DNA of 64,000 bases from contig JACKNI010000001.1 of assembly GCA_024234935.1 (NCBI GenBank), forward strand, positions 930,001 through 994,000, read 5' to 3'. The notes beneath the pieces are model-generated. The model worked only from the letters and a program-made list of their open reading frames with translations, searched no databases and was not told where the DNA came from. Position numbers and translations under genes: made by a program. The stretch comes from Chromatiales bacterium. Its GTDB lineage: Bacteria; Pseudomonadota; Gammaproteobacteria; Steroidobacterales; GCA-2729495. Shown here in pieces: positions 8,615-17,633 of the stretch (its first letter is position 1; each line of letters starts with the position of its first letter).

Positions 8615-9860
8615 CTACAAGTTACTGCGTTCAGAATCCCCGGTTTTGCCTTGGAGTACATGCGGGCTGTCCAGCTGATCCAGCACGGCAATCAGTGACT
8701 CCAATGAGTCTTTGCTTGCTTCCCTATCCTGACGGACGGAGCGAACATTTTTCAGGGCATCATCAATCGCATCATCAACCTCGATCCATTTTTTCGCAGT
8801 TGGCCGCACGCAGCAATGCCTCCGCGTTGTCCAAAGTGAATTCCAGATCACCGATACGCGCTTTCGCTGCCGCGGGTTCGTCCCTTAAAACCATCTTCAA
8901 AGTATCTGCAGAAATCGTACGAAAAACTGACAAATCGCCTAACGGAGCCGCCACTGTTGAATTCAGCAGAGAAGGATCATTCAGCTGCACTTGCCGCCAG
9001 TAATAGCCGCTGCTGGCAATCAGGACCAACACAGATACAACAACAGCGGTCTGCCAACCCGCACCGGATTTTCCGTCAGCCTCCGCGACATCTATTTGTG
9101 CTTTCGCCATCAAATCACGCTTTGTGATTGACCAGTATGCAACCAGCACAAAAATAGCGGCGGCGAAGATAGCACTGGTGACAGTCGCACCCAGACCTAT
9201 GCCACCGTTGACCGCAGACTGTGAAAGATAGTCACCCAGCGATGCGCCAAGGGGCCGCGTCAGAATATATGCCAGCCAGAACGCCAGCACCGCGTCCAAC
9301 TTCAGATACCAGAGGATAGTAATCGCCGAAATTGCACTGGCGACAATGATCCCGGTCAGCGGATAACCCAGACCTAGACTCTCGGCCATCAGATCGCCGG
9401 CAGCAGTACCGAGCGCGAAGGTGGAAAGTATGGCGAACCAATAGAACAACTCACGGCGCCAGGTAACAATCGAGTGAATCGAAAGCGTTTTCTCCTGCTC
9501 ATACCAGATCACGAATGTAATCAGCAGCGTGACGCTGAAGAACAAGGTACTGGCCTCAAGTGGCACCCCGATTTCATCGCTAAGAATGTCAGTAATCAGC
9601 GTACCGAACACACTGATCAACACCACCGCCAACCAATATACTTTTGGATTGTATTGGCTCTCTCTAAACTGAAAATAGAGCGCGACAATAAGCACAATAC
9701 CCGTTGCGACAGAGGTCCACGTAAGCCCGAAGCCCAGATCGACGTTCAGAAAATCGGCGGCAGATTCTCCGACGGTGGTGCAAAGAATTTTGATAACCCA
9801 GAAGTAGATCGTGACTTCAGGCACTTTGCTCAACATGGTCGAATGATTTTTTCGGGTCAT
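8615..9860 (-). pseudogene. COG4705-like membrane protein, frameshifted near the C terminus
   Basis: The first 361 residues match the COG4705 family of uncharacterised membrane-anchored proteins: MLSKVPEVTIYFWVIKILCTTVGESAADFL at the start, about eight membrane segments, then a soluble tail. The frame ends early after LLRAANCEKMDRG at 8775. The expected continuation (KKWIEVDDAIDDALKNV...) lies in another frame and runs to 8615. The shift falls close to a run of six A on the coding strand near 8790-8800. This is either a real inactivating or shortening indel or a sequencing error. Start is at 9860 or at the second Met (9836), which begins the conserved region. Confidence 0.7.
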
Positions 9861-9973
9861 ATTCGATTATCAACGCAAATAGCGACGATTTGGTCGCGCT
9901 TGAGAACACCAACTGCTGCCACATCACCGTCGACCACCAGCCAAACAAACTTTTTGGCGTGAATTTAGTTCAG

Positions 9974-11262
9974 GCCATTCGCGCCTGAAGACGCTCCTGC
10001 ACAATACAGATCAGGCCGCCGGTGCAGACCGTGTCAACCGGAACTGAGTCGCCAACAGCAACGCGGCCACAACGAGTCCGGTAACCAGAATGAAGGCCTG
10101 ATTGTAGGATCCCGTACGGTCAAAGATGGCGCCGATCATCGCCGGCCCCATGCCGCCGCCGAATGTATCGAGTACGGTGATGGCGCCCAGGATCTTGCCC
10201 AGATGCCGCGGGCCAAAGTAGTCGGCCGCGAGGAGTTGCAGCAATGTATACAATCCGCCCCAGCCGAGGCCGAAGCAGACCAGGCCAGCCCATATCGCAT
10301 TGTTCCCCGACAGCGTAAGGATGCCGGCACCGATGGCCATGGTCGTCAGCGTGCCGATAAAAATGCGTTGACAGCCGACTCTGTCTGCCAGAAAACCGCT
10401 GGCGATCTTGCCAATCAATCCCAGGTAGAACAGTACCGTGTAGCTCAAACTCGCCCCGGTCTGATCGAAACCCTGGCCGAGCATGTAGAGATTCAGGTGG
10501 GCTTGCGTACCAATGATCGCAAAGAAGGTAAACATCGCAATCAAGGCCAGGATCCAGAAATTCGGTGTGCGAATTGCTGTGCCCAGTGTCAGGCTGGTGA
10601 TGCTTGCCGGTGCAGCGCCATTCGCCTTCGCAACCGGCATCTGCCGATCCAGATTGGCCGGATGCTCCCGGACGACAAACAAAATCACCGGAATCAGAAA
10701 CAGCGGCAACAGGCTGATCCATCGGAAGGCAGACTGCCAGCCAACGGCTTCCATCAAGATGGCATTGAGGGGTGGCAGCGTGCCGTTGCCGAGACTGGTG
10801 CCTGCCAGCGCGATTCCGAGGGCCAGGCCCCGGTCCTTGACGAACCATCGCGATACCAGGATCACGTTGACTATCAGGCCGCAGGAGGCGAGCGCCGAGG
10901 CAAACAGAATGTGAATGGCGTAAATGTCGCTGAGGCTGTCGACGGTTGAGTAAAGGTAGTATCCGGCCGACAACAACAGCGCACCGATTATCATCAAGGG
11001 GCGGACGCCGAAGCGGTCGGCAGCAGCACCCGCCAGGGGCGCCATGAGCCCGCTGACCGCAAGCGTGATCGCATCCCGCAACTTGAAATCGCTAAGACTG
11101 ACAGGGCCGCCCGTGGCCTCCTTCAGTGCGTCGAGCAGTGGCCGGTCGAAGACGTTCAAGCCTCCCAGCGTCATGCCATTTGTAACCACCAGGATGACGG
11201 CCGCCGATACGGCAATGACCCACCCGTAGTACATGCCGCTACCGTTTTCTACCGTCATGGAT
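9974..11262 (-). repeat. Long inverted repeat, copy A (OFA transporter)
   Basis: About 1.29 kb carrying the whole OFA-type transporter gene plus ~37 bases after its stop. It recurs in opposite orientation at about 44623-45923 with only a few mismatches. The identity stops abruptly just before the start codon and after the word GAATGGCC downstream. Confidence 0.85.
10011..11258 (-). CDS. OFA-type MFS transporter (oxalate/formate antiporter family-like), copy A
   Basis: A 415-residue MFS protein with 12 predicted membrane segments, starting MTVENGSGMYYGWVIAVSAAVILV. The YYGW start, and DRFGVRPLMIIGALLLSAG in the loop 2-3 position, are typical of OFA/monocarboxylate-type importers (COG2223/COG2807-like). 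The start at 11258 follows a GGGAGAG ribosome-binding site; the longer frame upstream is not homologous. A second copy at 44627-45874, inverted, differs only in residues 4-5 in the protein sequence. It lies head to head with the YCII/FAD-oxidase operon and may import that operon's substrate. Confidence 0.88.
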   Translation of the reverse strand: MTVENGSGMYYGWVIAVSAAVILVVTNGMTLGGLNVFDRPLLDALKEATGGPVSLSDFKLRDAITLAVSGLMAPLAGAAADRFGVRPLMIIGALLLSAGYYLYSTVDSLSDIYAIHILFASALASCGLIVNVILVSRWFVKDRGLALGIALAGTSLGNGTLPPLNAILMEAVGWQSAFRWISLLPLFLIPVILFVVREHPANLDRQMPVAKANGAAPASITSLTLGTAIRTPNFWILALIAMFTFFAIIGTQAHLNLYMLGQGFDQTGASLSYTVLFYLGLIGKIASGFLADRVGCQRIFIGTLTTMAIGAGILTLSGNNAIWAGLVCFGLGWGGLYTLLQLLAADYFGPRHLGKILGAITVLDTFGGGMGPAMIGAIFDRTGSYNQAFILVTGLVVAALLLATQFRLTRSAPAA

Positions 11263-11288
11263 TGCTCTCCCTTTTTTTCCGGTGACGC

Positions 11289-11471
11289 ATGAGTAATTTC
11301 CGCCCGCTCAGCCGCGACACGGGATTCCTGCTCCCACCGTCGGTGGATGAGTGGCTGCCGCAGCGAAACCTGGCGCGCTTTGTGGTGGAGATGGTCGATC
11401 AGCTGGAAATGTCGGCACTGGTCAATGCCTATATCGCTTATTTTAAAGTGCGAACGCCGAGCGACAAGTAA
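11289..11471 (+). pseudogene. IS1182-like transposase, N-terminal remnant
   Basis: The first ~45 residues (MSNFRPLSRDTGFLLPPSVDEWLPQRNLARFVVEMVDQL) are the characteristic start of IS1182-family transposases. The similarity ends near ALVNAYIAYF and a stop follows at 11471; the remaining ~400 residues are absent. It lies 30 bases from the start of inverted-repeat copy A, which suggests that an insertion sequence took part in that rearrangement. Confidence 0.65.
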
Positions 11472-11736
11472 TGGCAACGGATTGATGAGAGCTGGCGGAT
11501 CGTCTTGATTGCTGTTCTAATCTGGGCTGGCACTTTATCGTTGCTGAACGCATGGCCGATGAATGCGAGTGAGAATTCGCGGCTGGCGTTTGAGCTTTGC
11601 AAGGCTTCGCAATGGCGAATCCGGCGCCGATATCGACGCCTTGTTTGTTGATGGCCATCGCAAGGCGCAACGTGCCGCTTGGCTGTTCTGGACGCTGATC
11701 ATCATGGCCTGGCTCGGAATTGTTCAACCCTTTTGA
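11472..11736 (+). pseudogene. Decayed small membrane protein
   Basis: Two reading frames each give half of a plausible small membrane protein. One reads WRIVLIAVLIWAGTLSLLNAWP... up to about 11640. The other, shifted, reads ...AWLFWTLIIMAWLGIVQPF and stops at 11736. Joined by a frameshift they would give about 88 residues with two membrane helices. I do not recognise the family. The gene was probably broken when the adjacent IS remnant was generated. Confidence 0.3.
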
Positions 11737-11763
11737 CGTCTCAACAATATGAGAGTAACAGTG

Positions 11764-12060
11764 ATGCTGTTTCTGGTTTACCTGGAAGACATTACGGACA
11801 ACATGCGTATTCGTGAGCCGTTGCTGAAGGAACACATGGCGCATATTGGCAGACATATCGGGGCGATCAAGATGGCCGGCCCGTTCATGCGTGATGACGG
11901 CAGCGCGCCGGCCGGCGGCATGCTGCTCATCGAAGCAGAGTCGAAGCAGCAGGTCATCGATATCATCGAGGCCGATCCGTATAACAAGGCTGGCCTGTGG
12001 CCACAGGTCCGTATCCATGCCTTCAAGGACCTGGTCAACAGCTGGCGACAGCCAGCCTGA
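11764..12060 (+). CDS. YCII-related protein
   Basis: A 98-residue protein starting at MLFLVYLED (ATG at 11764); an in-frame ATG at 11749 would add five residues. It has the YCII ferredoxin-like fold: an N-terminal strand, LLKEHMAHIGRHIGAIKMAGPF with the conserved His, the mid-protein Asp (MRDDGS), and the final AGLWPQVRIHAFKDL strand. YCII-like proteins act as small dehalogenases or muconolactone isomerase-like enzymes in aromatic catabolism, but many have no known function. It lies 13 bases upstream of the FAD-linked oxidase and is probably in its operon. Confidence 0.85.
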   Translation: MLFLVYLEDITDNMRIREPLLKEHMAHIGRHIGAIKMAGPFMRDDGSAPAGGMLLIEAESKQQVIDIIEADPYNKAGLWPQVRIHAFKDLVNSWRQPA

Positions 12061-12073
12061 TCCGCACACGGCC

Positions 12074-13738
12074 ATGCCACTGAACAGCCCGCCTGCCATT
12101 CGCCCATCCGCTGAACTCATCGCGGCGCTTCACGGCATCATGGGAGCACAACGCGTTATCACCAGCGCTGACGAGTGTGAACTGTTGTCCGGGGACTTGT
12201 ACTCCCAGGGAAAGACGGCGACCGCAGTCATCCGGCCATCCGGCACGCAGATGCTAGCGAGCGCAGTGGCACAGATTTCGGCCGCAGGCTATGTGCTGGT
12301 GCCACGTGGCGGTGGTATGTCCTACACCGGCGGCGTGTGTCCCGCGTCGGTGTCCTCGGTTGTGGTGGACACCGTTGAGCTTCAGGGCGTGGTCGACTTT
12401 GATCCTGGCAACATGACTATAACCGTCGGTGCCGGCACGACCTGGGAAGCCATTTATAAACATCTGGCACCGCACGGGCTGCGTCTGCCCTACTTCGGAA
12501 CCTTTTCCGGACGCCGCGCGACCGTTGGTGGAGGGCTGTCCAACGGTGCCGTATTTCTCGGCACAGCACGGTATGGCAGTGCTGCCGAGAACGTGCTGGG
12601 ACTGGAAATCGTGACGGCCGATGGCGGCATTCTGCGCACCGGCCAGGCAGGATTCCGCCACGGCAAACCGTTTTACCGGACGCACGGTCCGGATCTGACC
12701 GGGCTGTTTGTACATGATAGCGGTGCGCTCGGCATCAAGACCGAGGCCACCTTCAGGCTGATCGAAATGCCGCAGCATATCGAGTACCTGTCCGGCGCTT
12801 TTCGCGACGCACATTCAGCGGCCACAGCCCTGTCGGCTATCGCCCGGTCGGGCGCAGCAGAAGAGGCATACGTGTTCGATGCCCAGACCACATCCAGAAA
12901 TATGGCGGGCGGCACGCTCAAGGGTGACATTGCCACCCTGGGCAGGGTGGTCGGCAACCAGAAAAACCTGCTGGCAGGTCTGAAGGCCGGCGCGCGCCTC
13001 GTTGCGGCCGGCAAAGGTGTCGTGCCGGCGGGCGCCTGGTCATTGCATCTTGTTTGTGCCGGGCGCAGTGCTGCCACTACCAGGTCCGATCTGGAGCTGT
13101 GCCGACGGCTGCTCGAGCGGCATGGCGGCAAGGAGATCCCTGCCTCCATCCCGGTGGCCGTGCGTGCCGCACCCTTCAACAATCTCAATGGTGTGCTCGG
13201 CCCGGCTGGCGAACGCTGGGTGGCGCTGAATGCCAAGGTCCCGCACAGCGATGCGCATCAACTGATCGATGCGTTCAATCAGATGATCGAGCCACACCGG
13301 GCAATGCTTCAAGAGGCTGGTGTCGAGTTGTCCACCCTGCTGACGGCGATGCAGACGCATGCCTTCAGTTTCGAAACTGTCTTTCACTGGTTCGACAGCT
13401 GGTTGCCCCTGCATCGCGCGATTCCTGATCCGGAGCACCTCAGAAGATTGACCGAGCCACAGCCCAATCCGGCTGCGCGTAACCTGGTTGCGCGCCTGCA
13501 GCGCGAAACACTGGCGCTGTTCGACTCCCTGGGTGCGGCCTCGAATCAGTTGGGGCGCACCTACGCTTACGCCGACAAACTGATGCCGGAGAATCGTGCG
13601 CTGCTCGTGGCGATCAAGTCCCGGCTCGATCCGCGCGGCTTGATGAACCCCGGGGTACTTGGCCTGCCAATCGACAACACAGCGCAGGATCAGGCCCCCA
13701 ACCCTGCGAAGGACGGACCAAAGGCGCCATCATGCTGA
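12074..13738 (+). CDS. FAD-linked oxidase (FAD_binding_4, GlcD-like)
   Basis: A 554-residue soluble flavoprotein, started at the ATG at 12074. The N-terminal PCMH-type FAD domain shows VLVPRGGGMSYTGG (pyrophosphate loop), the ITVGAGTTWEAIYKHL segment and TVGGGLSNGAVFLGTARYGSAAENVLGLEIVTADG. HGPDLTGLFVHDSGALGIKTEATFRL closes the domain. The C-terminal half matches the FAD-oxidase C domain, ending in LDPRGLMNPGVLG. Relatives include glycolate oxidase GlcD, D-lactate dehydrogenases and vanillyl-alcohol oxidase-like enzymes. Its stop overlaps the next gene by 7 bases. With the YCII protein and the divergent transporter it looks like an uptake-and-oxidation unit for an organic acid or phenol. Confidence 0.88.
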   Translation: MPLNSPPAIRPSAELIAALHGIMGAQRVITSADECELLSGDLYSQGKTATAVIRPSGTQMLASAVAQISAAGYVLVPRGGGMSYTGGVCPASVSSVVVDTVELQGVVDFDPGNMTITVGAGTTWEAIYKHLAPHGLRLPYFGTFSGRRATVGGGLSNGAVFLGTARYGSAAENVLGLEIVTADGGILRTGQAGFRHGKPFYRTHGPDLTGLFVHDSGALGIKTEATFRLIEMPQHIEYLSGAFRDAHSAATALSAIARSGAAEEAYVFDAQTTSRNMAGGTLKGDIATLGRVVGNQKNLLAGLKAGARLVAAGKGVVPAGAWSLHLVCAGRSAATTRSDLELCRRLLERHGGKEIPASIPVAVRAAPFNNLNGVLGPAGERWVALNAKVPHSDAHQLIDAFNQMIEPHRAMLQEAGVELSTLLTAMQTHAFSFETVFHWFDSWLPLHRAIPDPEHLRRLTEPQPNPAARNLVARLQRETLALFDSLGAASNQLGRTYAYADKLMPENRALLVAIKSRLDPRGLMNPGVLGLPIDNTAQDQAPNPAKDGPKAPSC

Positions 13739-14400
13739 TTCAGGTCATCATGGTGGCGCATATCATCGTCGTGGGTTACTGGCTGGGCTCCGACCTGGTC
13801 ATCAACAGCACCTTTCGCTATGTCTCGCGGGCCGCAGCTATGCCCTTCGCAGACCGGGACCGGCTACTCGAGCATGTGCTGGATGTCGACCAGCATGTTC
13901 GTTACGCGCTGATTCTCCAGGTCTGGCTGGGTACAGCGCTCGGTGCGCTGCTCGGGTATTTTCCCGGCGGGATCTGGTTGGCTGGAGTTGCCACGCTGCT
14001 GGGAATTGCCTGGCTGGTCGTGGTCGAGTTCACCCACCGACTGAGAAGCGGGCCAAAAGGCCGTGCACTGGGGCTGATCGACCGGACCATCCGGTATACA
14101 GCAATCGTCACTGCCGCGATGATGGCAATCGGTACCTTGATGGGCTACTTTTCCATAGCGGGCTGGCTGGCAATCAAGCTGGGCTTGTTCGCCGCGATCA
14201 TTGTCAGTGGGCTCGGCATACGCTATGAACTCGTCCACTATTTTGCGGTATGGAATACCATTCGGCTGGAAGGCTCAACAGAAGAACGTGAGCGACTCCT
14301 GCGCAGTCGATACAAAAGCTCGACGACCGTACTGGTGCTGCTCTGGCTGCTGGTCGCCTCGATCGTCGCGGTGAGCGTTCTTAAGCCGGGCTGGGCGTAG
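13732..14400 (+). CDS. Integral membrane protein of unknown function
   Basis: A 222-residue protein with about six hydrophobic segments, beginning MLIQVIMVAHIIVVGYWLGSDLVINSTFRYVS. Several His residues lie at membrane edges (MVAHII, VDQHVRYAL, ELVHYFAVW), as in small heme-binding membrane proteins, but no CxxCH or clear cytochrome b signature is visible. It overlaps the FAD oxidase stop by 7 bases, so it is co-translated with it and may anchor it or accept its electrons. I do not recognise the family with certainty. Confidence 0.7.
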   Translation: MLIQVIMVAHIIVVGYWLGSDLVINSTFRYVSRAAAMPFADRDRLLEHVLDVDQHVRYALILQVWLGTALGALLGYFPGGIWLAGVATLLGIAWLVVVEFTHRLRSGPKGRALGLIDRTIRYTAIVTAAMMAIGTLMGYFSIAGWLAIKLGLFAAIIVSGLGIRYELVHYFAVWNTIRLEGSTEERERLLRSRYKSSTTVLVLLWLLVASIVAVSVLKPGWA

Positions 14401-14788
14401 CGCAGTGCAACCTGGTCGGTACGCAAACTGAGTGCTTCAGCGAGAGGTACACAGCTGATGAACTCATCTAATGACTCCACTGCAGCCGCCACGCCACAGC
14501 TGAATCAGGTCCGACCCCGTTACGGAAACCCCAGCCCCCTAAGGCGGACCCCGCAACGGCGGCCTCGACCCGGCCGGCAGGTTCCGCGATGCCAGTTACT
14601 CACCATCGGGACAATCGCTACTGTCTCATTTATTGATTACTGATACTCCTTGCCACCCCACTTGAAGATGTAGCTGGCATCGTCGAACTACAGGTCTGGG
14701 ATGGCGGGCAAGGCGTCGGCCCAATATAACGCTCTGATCGTCGAACACCCGCTAAATGCTGGACCGGAAATTGCGTGAATAATGACCT
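14401..14788. other. Intergenic region with a possible gene remnant
   Basis: No intact gene. On the minus strand, 14637-14725 reads as a plausible protein end (WADALPAIPDL, an in-frame TAG, FDDASYIFKWGGKEYQ, then a stop), so it may be the tail of a decayed gene that I cannot identify. Confidence 0.3.
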
Positions 14789-15982
14789 CTAGCGTCTCCA
14801 GGTTTGACCCGTGTTAAGCCGCTCGATCGTATCGGCCAGGCGCTTGCTCGCTATCGATCGCATCGACTGGCCCTCGGGAATGCTGGCCAGCGTATTGGCG
14901 GGAAGGTGTTCGAAGTCGCGATACGACTCGTAATAAGCCTGGAAAGGCTGCCGCGCGAGCAGGTTGGTCATGCCGGGCAGGCTTCTTTCCGACCTGAGGG
15001 CAGCAATATCGATCTTGCCGGCCGCTTGCGATTCACCGAAGCCTGCTGCGTCGATAATCTCACCACGCGGACCCACAACCTTGCTCATACCATCGGTAGA
15101 CGATTCAGACAGGCCTATCGATCGATAGCTACCCGTATTGGCGGAGACCACATAAGCCAGGTTTTCTATGGCGCGAGCACGTTTTGCCAGATCCTTCATG
15201 GTCACTTCGACACTGCCGACCTCCGACGAGGAATGACAGATCACTTCGGCACCGCGCATTACGAGACACCGCGCCAGTTCAGGATACAGGATCTCTTCGG
15301 ACGCAATACATGCCAACCGGCCGATATCCGTGTCGACGACTGGAAACACGCCATCCAGTCCATAGCGATCGACATACTCGTCCCACACATCATAAGGAGT
15401 GGGCGAATACATGGAAATCAGTCGTCGGTACCTCAGGATCAGGTCACCCGACGGTGCGATGATGAAACTCGTCTGAAAGTAGAGCTCGGGAAAATACTGA
15501 TCCGTTTCATAGGCATTGCCACTCAGATAGACACCGCTGGACTGAGCGATGCGACCGAGAAATTCGTATTCAGGGCCATTCGGATCCAGCGCAGCCTTGC
15601 TCTTCCACTCTGCAGAACTTTCTCCCAGTGGAAACCCTGTCAGGAAGTACTCCGGTAGAACCACCAGCTTGACCTGCCGCCCGTTATAGATCTTGAGAAA
15701 TGCACTCGAACCTCGAACGACCTCGCCATAACGTTCGAGCGAGCTTGCAATCCGTCGCCGGGCACTCTGCGGGTCGTCCTGGTTCACAGGATCGCAGGCC
15801 AGCTGGAGCGCCAATGCGGTGTAGCGAGGAATCCCGCCGTCCAGGTCGGGCTGCAAACTAGCCGCCGACGCGTCAACTGTCCCGGATGAAGTCAGTACGG
15901 CAGATCCAACAGCCGCTCCCACCATGAAGTCACGCGTGCTGATGACATTCGCGGCTTTTTTCTCTGAGTAGTCGCCAGACAC
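14789..15982 (-). CDS. Exported nitrilase-superfamily protein with altered catalytic residues
   Basis: A 397-residue carbon-nitrogen hydrolase-fold protein with a hydrophobic N-terminal segment (residues 17-42) that looks like a signal peptide. The catalytic Glu is present in VVLPEYFLTGFP (E111). At the usual Lys (yrKihl) the sequence is RYRRLIS, giving Arg187. At the nucleophile Cys position, six residues before the conserved Pro of LYPELAR, it has Ser228 (SEEILYP instead of C-x-D-xxxP); a Cys lies three residues earlier at 225. It is therefore either a non-canonical amidohydrolase or a pseudoenzyme. Last gene of a minus-strand cluster with the aldehyde dehydrogenase and a second nitrilase-like protein. 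Confidence 0.78.
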   Translation of the reverse strand: MSGDYSEKKAANVISTRDFMVGAAVGSAVLTSSGTVDASAASLQPDLDGGIPRYTALALQLACDPVNQDDPQSARRRIASSLERYGEVVRGSSAFLKIYNGRQVKLVVLPEYFLTGFPLGESSAEWKSKAALDPNGPEYEFLGRIAQSSGVYLSGNAYETDQYFPELYFQTSFIIAPSGDLILRYRRLISMYSPTPYDVWDEYVDRYGLDGVFPVVDTDIGRLACIASEEILYPELARCLVMRGAEVICHSSSEVGSVEVTMKDLAKRARAIENLAYVVSANTGSYRSIGLSESSTDGMSKVVGPRGEIIDAAGFGESQAAGKIDIAALRSERSLPGMTNLLARQPFQAYYESYRDFEHLPANTLASIPEGQSMRSIASKRLADTIERLNTGQTWRR

Positions 15983-16121
15983 TAACTACACCCTATCCTT
16001 ACGTACCATGAGAAACTCAACGTTATATTTTTTTTCCAGCACAGGCAGCCAGCTGTCCGGACCTCGCGTATCAATGTTCCTGCCGATAGGCCACATACGC
16101 CGGGCAGTCCTGCGCAGAGCA

Positions 16122-17630
16122 TCAGGAAGTAAGCCGGATGTTCGATGGTTCTTGCAGATCCTCTGCCGCAGCCTGGATCGCAACGACTGGCCCGCGATTG
16201 ATATAGATCGCCTTCTGGCGCAGAAACCGCGTCAGGCCGGTCGAGCCCATTCGGGAAGGCCCCATTCCAGACAGACGGAAGGCTGACTTACAGGCATCGA
16301 AAACCATCGTCGTCATGCCTGCATCATTGATACTGATTCCTCCCGCCTCAATTTGTTCGGCTACCCGCAGGGCGTCATCTTCGTTCGGGCCAAACACCGC
16401 GCCGGAGAGTCCATAGCGCGTGTCGTTAGCCAGTGCTATGGCTTCAGCTTCCTCGACGTACTTCATGACGGGCATGACCGGACCGAAGGTTTCCTCGGTC
16501 ATGACGGCCATGGAATGATCGACTCGGCTCAGAACCGTCGGCTCGACCCACAGGCCGCCGCCCAGTTCCCGGACTTGTCCGCCGGTTTCGATCTGTGCGC
16601 CCTTCGCGACAGCGTCTTCAATGTGCTGACGGATAATCTCCGCCTGGCAATCAAAGATCAGCGGACCAACGATGCCCTGCCTGATATCCGGATAACTCAG
16701 CCGGGCAGCGCGAGCCTTGTCGGCCAGCAACGCCACGAACGCATCGTATTGGCTTTCGTGAACGTAGATCCGTTCCAGCGACTGACAGGCCTGGCCGGTG
16801 GCCAGAATGGAGGCGCGGAGAATCGCAGTGGATGCGCGCTCGAGATCGCTACCAGGCAGCAGGATGGCGGGGTCCTTGCCGCCCAGTTCGAGAAAGGCCG
16901 GAATGAAGGCCGCCGCAGCCGCAGCTGCGACTTTCTGTCCCGTCGCAACACTGCCGGTGAACGCCACGACGTCCACGTGCTGAATCAATGCTGCCCCGCT
17001 GCGCCCATCGCCGTGCACAAAGCCAAGCACGTCCCGCAGTTCCGGCACGGTGGCAATACACGCCTCGACCGGCACTGAAAACCGTGGTGTAACTTCACTG
17101 GTTTTGATCAGGGCCGCACATCCGGCCAGCAGCGCTGGAACAACGTCGATGAACGACAGGATCATCGGGAAATTCCATGGCGTAATCGCGCCAAGCAACG
17201 CATACGGCTCCAGGCGCTGCTGCACACCCACCAGAGGCAGATTGCCAGCTGGCCGCTCGCTATGCGCTTGCACCAGATCTGGTGCAAGCCGACACCAGTT
17301 GTCGATACTGTCGATGACGGTCTCGACCTCGATGCTAGCAATCCGGCGTCGACCGGTATCGGCTTCAAGCGCGGCGATAATATCTCCACGCCAGGCAACC
17401 AGCGCCGTCTTGAAGGCCTGCAGAACCTCAATGCGCGACTTTACGTTGAGCCGCTTCCACTTCTGTTGCGCCGTGCGCATGGCACGAACCCTGGGTTCGA
17501 TATCCGTGGCCGTCGCAACGATCAGTTCGAAATCAAGTTGGCCGGTGCGTGGGTTGCGGACTCTCAATGAACCAGCCTCACCGGCCACTTGAGCTGAACT
17601 ACTCGTAAAAGAAAGGGGAAGTGAATCCAA
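16122..17630 (-). CDS. NAD(P)-dependent aldehyde dehydrogenase
   Basis: A 502-residue ALDH-superfamily protein with all core motifs: ITPWNFPMILSF (about 149-160), the cofactor-site segment VAFTGSVATG (222-231), the catalytic Glu248 in FLELGGKDPAIL, the nucleophile Cys282 in ATGQACQSLE, and EETFGPVMPVMKY near the C-terminal third. It oxidises an aldehyde to an acid; the substrate is unknown. It starts 3 bases from the stop of the lipoprotein nitrilase-like gene, so they share an operon. It lacks a signal peptide and should act in the cytoplasm, unlike its neighbours. Confidence 0.92.
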   Translation of the reverse strand: MDSLPLSFTSSSAQVAGEAGSLRVRNPRTGQLDFELIVATATDIEPRVRAMRTAQQKWKRLNVKSRIEVLQAFKTALVAWRGDIIAALEADTGRRRIASIEVETVIDSIDNWCRLAPDLVQAHSERPAGNLPLVGVQQRLEPYALLGAITPWNFPMILSFIDVVPALLAGCAALIKTSEVTPRFSVPVEACIATVPELRDVLGFVHGDGRSGAALIQHVDVVAFTGSVATGQKVAAAAAAAFIPAFLELGGKDPAILLPGSDLERASTAILRASILATGQACQSLERIYVHESQYDAFVALLADKARAARLSYPDIRQGIVGPLIFDCQAEIIRQHIEDAVAKGAQIETGGQVRELGGGLWVEPTVLSRVDHSMAVMTEETFGPVMPVMKYVEEAEAIALANDTRYGLSGAVFGPNEDDALRVAEQIEAGGISINDAGMTTMVFDACKSAFRLSGMGPSRMGSTGLTRFLRQKAIYINRGPVVAIQAAAEDLQEPSNIRLTS

Positions 17631-17633
17631 ATG

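Noticed and set aside
14458..14643. 61-codon plus-strand frame after the membrane protein gene
   Set aside because: Low-complexity Pro/Arg composition and no ribosome-binding site.
15986..16183. 65-codon minus-strand frame at the end of the ALDH gene (ending WLPVLEKKYNVEFLMVRKDRV)
   Set aside because: The last ~30 residues look protein-like, but it starts inside the ALDH, has no ribosome-binding site, and no family is recognised; possibly a remnant.
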